Origin: UBA1351 sp964563505
Lineage (GTDB): Bacteria > Bacillota > Clostridia > Lachnospirales > Vallitaleaceae
Assembly: GCA_964563505.1 (NCBI GenBank)
Contig: CAZLXW010000006.1
Span: 1-64,000, forward strand
Length of the DNA: 64,000 nt
Reading direction: 5' to 3'
Below the pieces are notes generated by a model. The model was given only the letters and a program-made list of their open reading frames with translations, made no database searches and was not told where the DNA came from. The position numbers and the translations under genes were made by a program. Of this stretch, positions 35,649 to 43,294 are shown in pieces. Position 1 is the first letter of the stretch, and each line of letters opens with the position of its first letter.

Positions 35649-36443
35649 TTATATAAAGCCTTTTTCCTGTAAAAATGTATATACCGTGTTGATGCCTTGA
35701 TTATCATTTGTTACAACAAGTTTGTCTCTTTTTTCATATTCCTTGACAAACGTTTTATTGACTTTAGTCTTTGAACCCTTTAGTCCAACCTCAAAAGGTT
35801 CAAAGCCTAGGTCCTTATTCGTAACCACATGGATACTTTCAGAAACATCTTTATTCATATCTTCGTATTTAATGTAAGGCAACTTATAACCACTTTCTTT
35901 TCTTAGGCTAAGTATTCCGGGCAGTTGCATCTGGTATGTTGCTACTTCCGAGTCAAGATCTACGGTAAAAACAGCTTTAGAAATATCTAACAAGTGTTCA
36001 TCAATATAGGTTACATTCGACATCTGACTTAATGCCAAGAGTTCTCCTAATTGAGCCGGTACGTGGGACGTATCCCCATCAATAGCATGTGTTCCGGTTA
36101 GAATAACATCATAAGATAAGGTCTTCACGTACTTTGCCAAAATTTTACTGGTTGCATAGCTATCACTGCCAGAAAACAATTTATCTGTAATAAGATTTAC
36201 ACGATTAACACCTACACGTACAAGGTCACTTAGTATAGGCATAACTGATTCAGGCGCCATGGTAACAACCTCAACGCTAATCTCTGGGTGTAATTGTTTT
36301 GTTTTGAGCGCAAAGCCCACGCTACTAACATCGTCAGGATTTAAGATCATCCTGACATTTTCTCTTACCACCGAGTTGGTATCAAAATCATATTTAAACT
36401 TATCAACATCCGGTACAATTTTAACCATACATAATATTTTCAT
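35649..36443 (-). CDS. etfB: Electron transfer flavoprotein beta subunit
   Basis: The 264-residue protein starts MKILCMVKIVPDVDKFKYDF and contains the nucleotide-binding loop ILTGTHAIDGDTSHVPAQLG and LPGILSLRKESGYKLPY. The DGDT stretch resembles that of electron-bifurcating ETF beta subunits, where FAD replaces AMP, rather than the DDDxNQ pattern of simple ETFs; after it, SHVPAQ departs from the usual AQVGP. The gene starts within three bases of the oxidase stop. Whether it bifurcates is an inference from this motif. Confidence 0.92.
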   Translation of the reverse strand: MKILCMVKIVPDVDKFKYDFDTNSVVRENVRMILNPDDVSSVGFALKTKQLHPEISVEVVTMAPESVMPILSDLVRVGVNRVNLITDKLFSGSDSYATSKILAKYVKTLSYDVILTGTHAIDGDTSHVPAQLGELLALSQMSNVTYIDEHLLDISKAVFTVDLDSEVATYQMQLPGILSLRKESGYKLPYIKYEDMNKDVSESIHVVTNKDLGFEPFEVGLKGSKTKVNKTFVKEYEKRDKLVVTNDNQGINTVYTFLQEKGFI

Positions 36444-36445
36444 CG

Positions 36446-37930
36446 TTAACCTCTATATATATACTTTTGAATTGCATCTTCCTGTGGAAAAATTGTTCCA
36501 TAATTCATGATGCCATTAGGATCAAAGACTTCTTTGAGCTTCTCTAACATATAAAACGCTGAACCATGTTCCTGCTCGGCCCACTCATTTCTATATTTTC
36601 CGATTCCATGATGATGACACATGGATCCTCCCATTCTAAGGGTTTCTTCAACAATAATTTTTTGAATTGGGTGATGATAAATAAGAAGTTCATCTTCTGG
36701 CGCACAATTAATTTCATAATTATAAACAAAGTACATATTCGTTCCGTTAAGATAGCTGTGGGAAGAATGTCCTCCCAACATCGTTAATTCATGTGCACGT
36801 GGAAATTCATTTCTCACACGTTCAATAACGTTATTGTAAATCTTTGGAATTGTCTCCCAATCAGCGGAAATCTCTGTTGTATATCCAGCGTGAGCATCGT
36901 TTTCAATCATGCCTTCATACTCATCATCAATATCTTGTTGTGACCAGTTCAAGTGATCAAACCAGTCACTAATTAACTGACTATCAACCTGCTTGATAAT
37001 ACCATCCTTAAATTTATCTGCGGCTTCTTCAATTGCTCTACCGGTTGCTTCTACAATACCTTTAGGACCTTCTGCCATAAATAGTAATACGCATTTATTC
37101 TCATGAAAATGATAAAAATGTTGTGCCGCATCTTCTTCCGAGTAGGTTCTTGCAACTGATGGTCTAAATCCATTAACCATAACCTCCCGAAGAACTTTGA
37201 TGCCAGTTTCAACATCCTTAATCAAATATCCATAAAACTTGTTATTCTCAGGATAGAATTTAAATATCTTAATAGTCACTTCAGTGATATAACATAAAGC
37301 GCCCTCATTGCCAATCGCTATATGTCTTATATCCGGTCCGCCAGAACGTCTGGATACATTTTTAATTCTTGAAATATGCCCATCTGGAAATACACATTCA
37401 AGTCCAACAACCATGTCTTCAATTCCACCATAAAGCGTTGAGAATTGACCAATACTACGTGTTGCCAATAATCCGCCATACTTTGCAACAGGTTTTGACT
37501 GTGGCGAATGTCCTGTTGTATAACCAATTTTTCTAAGTTCATCTTCTAAATCTTGAAGAGCAACACCTGCTTGAACTGTCGCTTGAGAATTATAAGGATC
37601 AATCTTAAGAATCTTATCCATATAAAGTGCATCAATAACAATTGTAAGATCTTTCCAATTTTCTAAGCCGCCTTCAGTTGCTGTCTTTCCGCCTCGCGGT
37701 ATAACATTGATAAGATTTTCATTACAAAATTTTAGAAGTTCACTGACTTCTTCAGCCGATTTTGGATATACTATGGCAACAGGCATCGGAACGTCTAGTA
37801 CTTTTCTTGCCTTTGCATATTTTTTATATCTGTCTGCTGATGCATCATATAAGTCGTCTTGGTTCGTATTCACCTGTTCTTGCGATAACATTTCTAATAG
37901 TTTTTGAATAATCTGATTTTCACTTAACAT
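36446..37930 (-). CDS. FAD-binding oxidase of the VAO/AGPS-GlcD type, ETF-linked
   Basis: The 494-residue protein has a PCMH-type FAD domain: PVAIVYPKSAEEVSELLKFC, VIPRGGKTATEGGLENW, TTGHSPQSKPVAKYGGLLAT and IGNEGALCYITEVTIKIF. The C-terminal cap contains SMCHHHGIGKYRNEW, the active-site HHHGxGxxR element of alkyl-dihydroxyacetonephosphate synthase-like flavoproteins, rather than the EHGIG of lactate or glycolate oxidases. No cysteine-rich Fe-S partner is present. It is the first gene of the operon and lies immediately before EtfB and EtfA, so it should be the substrate dehydrogenase that feeds the ETF. The substrate is probably an alcohol or hydroxy acid; the exact one is unknown. Confidence 0.88.
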   Translation of the reverse strand: MLSENQIIQKLLEMLSQEQVNTNQDDLYDASADRYKKYAKARKVLDVPMPVAIVYPKSAEEVSELLKFCNENLINVIPRGGKTATEGGLENWKDLTIVIDALYMDKILKIDPYNSQATVQAGVALQDLEDELRKIGYTTGHSPQSKPVAKYGGLLATRSIGQFSTLYGGIEDMVVGLECVFPDGHISRIKNVSRRSGGPDIRHIAIGNEGALCYITEVTIKIFKFYPENNKFYGYLIKDVETGIKVLREVMVNGFRPSVARTYSEEDAAQHFYHFHENKCVLLFMAEGPKGIVEATGRAIEEAADKFKDGIIKQVDSQLISDWFDHLNWSQQDIDDEYEGMIENDAHAGYTTEISADWETIPKIYNNVIERVRNEFPRAHELTMLGGHSSHSYLNGTNMYFVYNYEINCAPEDELLIYHHPIQKIIVEETLRMGGSMCHHHGIGKYRNEWAEQEHGSAFYMLEKLKEVFDPNGIMNYGTIFPQEDAIQKYIYRG

Positions 37931-38044
37931 TTTGCCTCCTAATAATTCTCATATAATAATTGCACATCGTGTCATCGGCTTTCGCCGCCAAAATTCATGT
38001 TATTGTTTCTGTACTAAGTATATAAAAATAAATCATAGCTGTCA

Positions 38045-38076
38045 AGAAAAATATAGAAAGTTTTCTATATTTTTCT
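38045..38076. promoter_or_regulatory. Palindrome A: 15-bp perfect arms upstream of the ETF-linked operon
   Basis: The arm AGAAAAATATAGAAA is followed by a two-base centre (GT) and its exact reverse complement. The core AGAAAGTTTTCT fits the GAAA-TTTC style of RpiR-family sites. It lies 115 bases upstream of the oxidase start and 179 bases before the RpiR start, in a 325-base region without genes. Confidence 0.65.
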
Positions 38077-38083
38077 ATTTCAG

Positions 38084-38117
38084 TATATATAAATGGAAAA
38101 CTTTCCATTTATATATA
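38084..38117. promoter_or_regulatory. Palindrome B: 16-bp perfect arms upstream of rpiR
   Basis: The arm TATATATAAATGGAAA, a two-base centre (AC) and an exact reverse complement form a 34-base dyad. Its core GGAAAACTTTCC is close to that of palindrome A and the centres are 40 bases apart, about four helical turns, which would place two regulator dimers on the same face of the DNA. Confidence 0.65.
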
Positions 38118-38255
38118 TATTTTTTTAATATTTATATGTGCATTTTTAACAATTTGCTTTTTTTGATTAATTATTTTTTTCGTTGCTTTACAAACATTAT
38201 TACTAATGCTAAAATCATATAATATTCAATTTTAAATGAATAGGAGAGGTTCTTG

Positions 38256-39005
38256 ATGATTAATATAGATTTCAATAATTTAAATCCTTTGGAAAAACAA
38301 ATCTACGACAAACTTATGGAATTTTCAAAAAGCAACGAGAAATTTAGAATTACTCAAGCCGCAGACTTATGTGGATGTTCGGTTTCAAAAATATCAAAAT
38401 TTGTAAAAAAACTAGGTTTCTCAAATTTTAAACAGTATCTTGATTTTCTATATGGTACAGAACCACCAAAATCTCTCTATTCTAATGAATTGAGCCGAAT
38501 CAAATCATTTATTGATGATTTTGATTCCTCACTAACAAATGAATTCCTCAATTTAATCTCATCACATGATAAGATTGTCTTTTTCGGATACGGACCTTCC
38601 TTACTATGTGCTCAATATTTTGAGTATCGATTACGAACATGTTCGAACAAAATGGTCATGGCTGTATCTGATGAAATCTCTGTACTTTCCATGATTGATG
38701 AACACACTCTACTCGTAATTCTTACTGTTACCGGTACATTTAAATCTTTTGAAAACGTTTATCATAACGCTAAACAAAAAGGTTGTGATGTAGCTATTGT
38801 TGTGGAAGAGTATAATACTTCACTTTTTTATCAATGCGACAAGATTTTCTGGCTCTCTAAGGTGTCTCAACCTGATTATCTGAAGCCATATGAAAAATCT
38901 AGGACTATTTTCTTTATTTTTTTAGAGGAAGTCATTCAAAAAATGCAAGAGAATAATAGAAACGCTTTAATAGATATTGTAAATTTTCCCGAGGCTGAAA
39001 AATAA
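38256..39005 (+). CDS. RpiR-family transcriptional regulator
   Basis: The 249-residue protein is read from ATG 38256, six bases after AGGAGAGG; a TTG one codon earlier is possible. The N-terminal helix-turn-helix (ITQAADLCGCSVSKISKFVKK, about 30-50) and C-terminal SIS sugar-phosphate-binding domain (KIVFFGYGPSLLCAQYFEYR, LLVILTVTGTFKSFENVYHN) define the family. It is divergent from the ETF-linked catabolic operon, with two long palindromes between. By analogy it should sense a phosphosugar made by the FGGY kinase and control that operon. The effector is inferred. Confidence 0.9.
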   Translation: MINIDFNNLNPLEKQIYDKLMEFSKSNEKFRITQAADLCGCSVSKISKFVKKLGFSNFKQYLDFLYGTEPPKSLYSNELSRIKSFIDDFDSSLTNEFLNLISSHDKIVFFGYGPSLLCAQYFEYRLRTCSNKMVMAVSDEISVLSMIDEHTLLVILTVTGTFKSFENVYHNAKQKGCDVAIVVEEYNTSLFYQCDKIFWLSKVSQPDYLKPYEKSRTIFFIFLEEVIQKMQENNRNALIDIVNFPEAEK

Positions 39006-39007
39006 AA

Positions 39008-39045
39008 AGCACATCTATGGAACATTACTGTTCCACAGATGTGCT
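39008..39045. terminator. Intrinsic terminator after rpiR
   Basis: AGCACATCTATGGAACA pairs with TGTTCCACAGATGTGCT with one mismatch around TTAC. It begins two bases after the RpiR stop. The short CTAACTTTC that follows gives a modest T run; an A run upstream allows use in both directions. Confidence 0.75.
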
Positions 39046-39083
39046 AACTTTCAGTTTATTTTCAGGCATTTGGTGACTTGGCC

Positions 39084-40343
39084 TTAATTCGTACCGATCA
39101 ATTCTTCAAACCGATATAAAGGTTCATCAAGCAACATATTGCCTAGTGTTTCACCAGATTTGCCTTCAACCCATATTTGCACTCTGTCTATTTCAGGAAA
39201 CTCTGTCAGTGTGTTTACAATTGAACTTAGGGTCATAAGTTCCCCCGCACTTCCACCTGGGTGATTATCGATAAACTCCCTAGAAAAATCAACGGTGCAA
39301 AGTCCACTATCAATATTAATACTAAGAAGTTCGGTTCCTTTAGGAATTGATGGATATAAGGCCTCATTATTAGTCCCTGCAATCAATCCCTCTATAGCTG
39401 CTTGGGCAATCTCATCATTGTAAACTGTCAAGGTTCTCACTTCTTTCCAAACCTTCTGTGCATCCATCCCCGGGAAATACAATGTCACCTCATTTTGTGT
39501 CACATTCACAGGATTGAATAAAGAATATCCTGCTGTAAAAGGTTCTTCTCCCAGTTCGAATAATTTTTCAAAGGATACGACGCCTATATTTTCACGTATT
39601 ACGCGTTGCTCGTAATAATCACTGCCTACCTGTTTATGTCTAACTGTATATTCTTTGACCCCCATATCTGTCATTTCTGCTTTCATAATCTGCCCGTTAA
39701 TCGTTTGAAGAACTCCATCCTCATCTCTTGCTTGATCCGTCCAGTAAGTCCCTATAACTAAGGGCGTTTGAATCAAGGTAAGTTGATCAAACTTAGAGTC
39801 CATCATGACCTCTTCTTCTTTTGTTTGTATTAGACTATTTCCTTCAATCGTATAATTTAAGTCGATGGAATAATCCTTGTCACTTTCGCCATCTGACATA
39901 TCGTCAACCATTCCACTGACCGTATAGATTCTTTTGGTTGGTTCATCAACAATAGAATCCAGCCTTGCACTGTGGCCGTATTCTGCAAATCCTTCATATT
40001 TCCATTCATAGCCTGTCGCATCCGGTAATAACTCCGATAGGGCATCCACTTCATAGGTCGGTTCATTAATGCTCGCAACTTGTGTCAAGGCATTCCATCC
40101 AACATCTTTTCCCGTTAACTCTGAGACAGAACGAAGGGGTACATAAGTTGTTCCATCGACAAGGAAATTGTCTGTGGAAACCGGTCTACCATTGACTTCT
40201 ATCGTTACCATATTTCTATGAACTCTTATCAATTCACTTAAATCACTCCCAATAAGTGTTCCTGATAATAATGATAGGGATAGTAAAACAATAAATATGA
40301 ACATACCTGTGTTTTTTACTAAGTTTTTTTGCTTGTTTTTCAT
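39084..40343 (-). CDS. Secreted protein: copper amine oxidase N-terminal-like plus GerMN domain
   Basis: ATG 40343 follows GGAG and gives 419 residues. Residues 12-32 are a signal or anchor helix. Residues about 40-90 (VTIEVNGRPVSTDNFLVDGT, YVPLRSVSELTGKDVGW) form a copper amine oxidase N-terminal-like stalk domain, a cell-wall associated module of Clostridia with no amine oxidase activity. The C-terminal 130 residues (VTLYFPGMDAQKVWKEVRTL, TELLSINIDSGLCTVDFSRE) are a GerMN domain found in spore-germination and cell-envelope proteins. A role at the surface or in spores is likely; the central region is not recognised. Confidence 0.8.
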   Translation of the reverse strand: MKNKQKNLVKNTGMFIFIVLLSLSLLSGTLIGSDLSELIRVHRNMVTIEVNGRPVSTDNFLVDGTTYVPLRSVSELTGKDVGWNALTQVASINEPTYEVDALSELLPDATGYEWKYEGFAEYGHSARLDSIVDEPTKRIYTVSGMVDDMSDGESDKDYSIDLNYTIEGNSLIQTKEEEVMMDSKFDQLTLIQTPLVIGTYWTDQARDEDGVLQTINGQIMKAEMTDMGVKEYTVRHKQVGSDYYEQRVIRENIGVVSFEKLFELGEEPFTAGYSLFNPVNVTQNEVTLYFPGMDAQKVWKEVRTLTVYNDEIAQAAIEGLIAGTNNEALYPSIPKGTELLSINIDSGLCTVDFSREFIDNHPGGSAGELMTLSSIVNTLTEFPEIDRVQIWVEGKSGETLGNMLLDEPLYRFEELIGTN

Positions 40344-40588
40344 ATCGCTCACTCCATTTCTGCTAAGTCGTTAACATTGTCAAAACGGGTACATGTATAT
40401 TATATCCCTTTTCACCATCAAATACTAAAATTATTTCAACTTTAACATCAGATAATAAATCCTACCGCTATAGCTAAAGCTAAACATTGATCCGAAGAAA
40501 CCCTCCACAAGTCTAAATCTCATGGTTAAAATTCTCATTTTCCTATTTTTTTAAATATGTATCTAGTCTTTTGCTTCTATTGAAGAAT

Positions 40589-41149
40589 TCAACTATATAG
40601 CCGTCCTCCGTCATTCCACGCTCCATACATCTTACCTTTTCTGGTATTTTCTATAAGTTTGTTCAGTCTTTTTTCAAATAATTCCGGTTGATTCTTAACC
40701 CGAATAATTGTATCGATTCGAATTCTTCTGTATAATTCAGGAAATTCCATGAATTTCTCATAAACTTGTTTAGACTCCTTTAGCCTGTTCTCTATAGCTT
40801 CATTTGTATTATTAAGAGAATAGTCTAAATTGGGTAAGATTTTTCTTCCCTCATCTGTCATAAGGCCTATTTTCTCAAGTCTACGAACGCGTTCTTTATT
40901 AAGCTCTGTCCATGAGCTATTCTTCGCTCTCGGAGACAGCCTCTGAAAAACCTTTCCTTCTGTATATTTACGTTTGATTCCGTCTATCCATCCAAAACAC
41001 AATGCTTCTTCTACTGCATCTAAGTATAACAATGTATTAGGCTTTTGAATTATACTTACAATAACCCAACAACATTTTTCAGTCCTACTATTTAATTGTA
41101 ACCATTGTCTTAACGCTTCTCTCGTTGTTACTTCAAGTAAATTCTCCAT
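40589..41149 (-). CDS. YdeI/OmpD-associated family protein
   Basis: The 186-residue cytoplasmic protein begins with RQWLQLNSRTEKCCWVIVSI and has the family core LDAVEEALCFGWIDGIKRKY, then FQRLSPRAKNSSWTELNKER. The second half (KQVYEKFMEFPELYRRIRID) resembles the C-terminal helical tail. YdeI-type proteins have been linked to resistance against peptides and stress, without a known biochemical mechanism. It lies 52 bases downstream of a WYL regulator gene on the same strand, which may control it. AGGAGG precedes the start at a slightly long spacing. Confidence 0.82.
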   Translation of the reverse strand: MENLLEVTTREALRQWLQLNSRTEKCCWVIVSIIQKPNTLLYLDAVEEALCFGWIDGIKRKYTEGKVFQRLSPRAKNSSWTELNKERVRRLEKIGLMTDEGRKILPNLDYSLNNTNEAIENRLKESKQVYEKFMEFPELYRRIRIDTIIRVKNQPELFEKRLNKLIENTRKGKMYGAWNDGGRLYS

Positions 41150-41201
41150 AAAATATATAACACCTCCTGTTATAACTTTTATCGTTCATATAGCTTCAAA
41201 A

Positions 41202-42137
41202 TCATTGAAAATCTTTACTCATTAGAAATTTTGTTGACTCAAGATGTCTATTATAGAGTTCCTGTCGAACATTAACAGGTTCTTCTACAAAAACATTTGG
41301 GCCAAAAGACAAAAGAAGAGAGTAAAGCCATTCATTAATTTCGAAATTGCCCGATACTGAAATATAATCTTTTGAATATCGTTTAATATATTGATGTTCA
41401 AAGTTTTCAAATACTCTTGAAATAACAGCTTTTAAAAAAATAAGTTTAAGATATTTCATATTTGTCACATCTTTATAGTTATTTATATATGGATTAGGAA
41501 CATCTGTATAGATATCAGCTTTCTGTTGCAAGATATCACATTGTAAAATCAACTTTAACTTAAATAATCTAAAACTTTGTCTTAATTTGCAATAGGCATA
41601 CAAATACCAACCCTTATTTTTATATATTAATTTAATCGGATCTAGAATTCGGGAAGTCTCTTGGCCCTTTTGATTGACATATCTAATTTGAACAGCTTTT
41701 TGTGAAACTATCGCTTCTTTTAACTGATAAAAAAATAGCTCATCATCTTTTGATTCTGTGTTCCATTTTCTAAAATCTACGTCTAGCCATGTTGACTCTT
41801 GAATATTAGAGTTTTTTCCAAATAATGCGGAAAGCTTTTTAAATAGTTCTCCGGCTTCCATGTTAGGAATAGTTTCAATGCAGCGAAGAGCAAAAAGTAT
41901 GTCACTTTGCTCTTGACTAGTGACGATAAATCTATCCATGACATAATTCTTGTCTAAATAAATACCACCTTGTCTTCCTGCTTCTGTGTATATAGGAATG
42001 CCTGCAAGTGATAATTCGTCTATATCTCGGTATATTGTTCGTACTGATACTTCAAACATCTTTGCCAATTCTGTTGACGTTACTTTCTTTTTATTTAGTA
42101 AAACTAATAAAATTTCAAACATTCGATATGATTTCAA
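41202..42137 (-). CDS. YafY-type HTH/WYL-domain transcriptional regulator
   Basis: I choose the TTG start at 42137 because GAGGTG lies six bases upstream and relatives begin MKSxRMFEI; a GTG three codons earlier is the alternative. The DeoR-type winged helix (SYRMFEILLVLLNKKKVTST, MFEVSVRTIYRDIDELSLAG) occupies residues 1-60, and the WYL domain (AVQIRYVNQKGQETSRILDP, IYKNKGWYLYAYCKLRQSFR) occupies about 135-235. WYL domains bind small molecules or nucleic acid. The YdeI-like gene follows. The region upstream holds a long-range 15-bp inverted repeat. Confidence 0.88.
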   Translation of the reverse strand: MKSYRMFEILLVLLNKKKVTSTELAKMFEVSVRTIYRDIDELSLAGIPIYTEAGRQGGIYLDKNYVMDRFIVTSQEQSDILFALRCIETIPNMEAGELFKKLSALFGKNSNIQESTWLDVDFRKWNTESKDDELFFYQLKEAIVSQKAVQIRYVNQKGQETSRILDPIKLIYKNKGWYLYAYCKLRQSFRLFKLKLILQCDILQQKADIYTDVPNPYINNYKDVTNMKYLKLIFLKAVISRVFENFEHQYIKRYSKDYISVSGNFEINEWLYSLLLSFGPNVFVEEPVNVRQELYNRHLESTKFLMSKDFQ

Positions 42138-42162
42138 TAAATTCACCTCAAATTATATTCTA

Positions 42163-42311
42163 AGCGGTCTCGGAAACTCTTAAACAGCCGAGTTTACGCT
42201 CTTTTTTTATATTCTCATTTATTGTTACACCTTAATATTTTCGCATATTTTTTGCATAAATCCTTTGACAAATGTATGAAAATTTGTGCCATGCTGGTTT
42301 CCGAGACCGCT
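42163..42311. repeat. 149-base element bounded by perfect 15-bp inverted repeats
   Basis: The left end AGCGGTCTCGGAAAC (42163-42177) and its exact reverse complement (42297-42311) enclose 119 bases of AT-rich DNA without a gene. The size and terminal inverted repeats resemble a small non-autonomous element, but no target-site duplication is visible. It lies between the WYL regulator and the DUF1761 gene and covers most of that intergenic region. Confidence 0.5.
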
Positions 42312-42435
42312 CATCCTAAAACTATTTTTATTTATTATACTCCAATAAACCTGACATTTGATGTCAGTATTATAATTGTATAATAAGTTATCACCTAAAA
42401 CTATAACAAATCATAAATCAAAAAGGAGATCAAAT

Positions 42436-42852
42436 ATGTTTAATGTTCTAAATGAAATGAATTGGCTTGCAATACTAATAACTACGGTTGTCTTTTCTAT
42501 TTTAGGAGGCATTTGGTTCACCCTGTTTTTTGGCAAATCATATGCATACTCACTTGGTCAGAACTATGACCCTAAGGAGCGTCCAAAGCCACTCTTTATA
42601 GTAGGACCGTTTATATGTGGACTAGTCACGATAATGTCAATTTCAATTTTAGTCTATACACTAAATATTTCATCACTTAAGGAGGCTATTATTTTAGGGT
42701 TAGTTATCGGGCTTGGAATAATGTCTTCAACCTCTGTAAATACTGCAATCAATCCTAATATTCCACGTCCACTTCTATATGGCTTAATTAGTGGTGGTTA
42801 TTTTACACTTTCAAGTATATTAGGCAGCATTATTTTGTACGCCATGAAATAG
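42436..42852 (+). CDS. DUF1761 membrane protein
   Basis: ATG 42436 follows AAAAAGGAGATCAAAT, so the 20 upstream codons in the same frame are not used. The 138-residue product has four hydrophobic spans: MNWLAILITTVVFSILGGIW, then FIVGPFICGLVTIMSISILV, AIILGLVIGLGIMSSTSVNT and a C-terminal span. WLAILITTVVFSILGGIWFT and GKSYAYSLGQ follow the DUF1761 pattern. The function is unknown. It diverges from the WYL regulator. Confidence 0.82.
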   Translation: MFNVLNEMNWLAILITTVVFSILGGIWFTLFFGKSYAYSLGQNYDPKERPKPLFIVGPFICGLVTIMSISILVYTLNISSLKEAIILGLVIGLGIMSSTSVNTAINPNIPRPLLYGLISGGYFTLSSILGSIILYAMK

Positions 42853-43029
42853 CAATCCCCTGTTCATACTACAAGACCATATAAAATGACATCCATTACT
42901 GTCTTGAAAGTCGTCTGATTTTTTCTATTGTTTCGTAACTGTCATTGGATCTCTTCCCTTCTATTTGATTATAACGCTTTTTACTTTCGTTTCAATAGGT
43001 TAATTAGAAACACGAATATGCGAATTAAA

Positions 43030-43061
43030 AAAAGCCCTTCTCAATAAAGAGCCGGGCTTTT
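43030..43061. terminator. Bidirectional intrinsic terminator
   Basis: AAAAGCCC and GGGCTTTT form the stem around a 16-base loop, with an A run before and T run in the second arm. It lies between the convergent DUF1761 and DsrE-like genes. Confidence 0.8.
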
Positions 43062-43081
43062 GATGTCTGTTTATAATTCAC

Positions 43082-43294
43082 TTAAAAGGTTACTGTCTTA
43101 TCTGCCCATTCCACCATGTTTAAGCAATCAAACATCGTATTAATCGGACATACATCCGTTGCACCCATTTGTCGTGATTTAAGACATGTGCCACATGCAA
43201 GCATTTCTCTGTCATTTTCATAGAAAACTTTAACTTGCTCTGCCACATCGAATTTTTCATGAGTCAGATTTTCAATTTCAACGCCTTCACCCAT
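43082..43294 (-). CDS. DsrE-like protein, N-terminally short
   Basis: The 70-residue frame starts at an ATG inside the cysteine desulfurase stop region, overlapping it by eight bases. It matches the C-terminal two thirds of a widespread DsrE-family protein: GEGVEIENLTHEKFDVAEQV, the cysteine motif MLACGTCLKSRQ and VCPINTMFDCLNMVEWADKT. Relatives begin about 40 residues earlier with a beta strand plus VWNAFRLANFAL-like helix, which is missing here. The CGTC motif suggests sulfur-carrier function, and pairing with a desulfurase fits. The fragment may be a truncated pseudogene or a minimal variant. Confidence 0.62.
   Translation of the reverse strand: MGEGVEIENLTHEKFDVAEQVKVFYENDREMLACGTCLKSRQMGATDVCPINTMFDCLNMVEWADKTVTF

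Noticed and set aside
42163..42311. Insertion sequence with transposase
   Set aside because: The 119-base interior has no coding capacity and no target duplication, so only a small repeat element is claimed.
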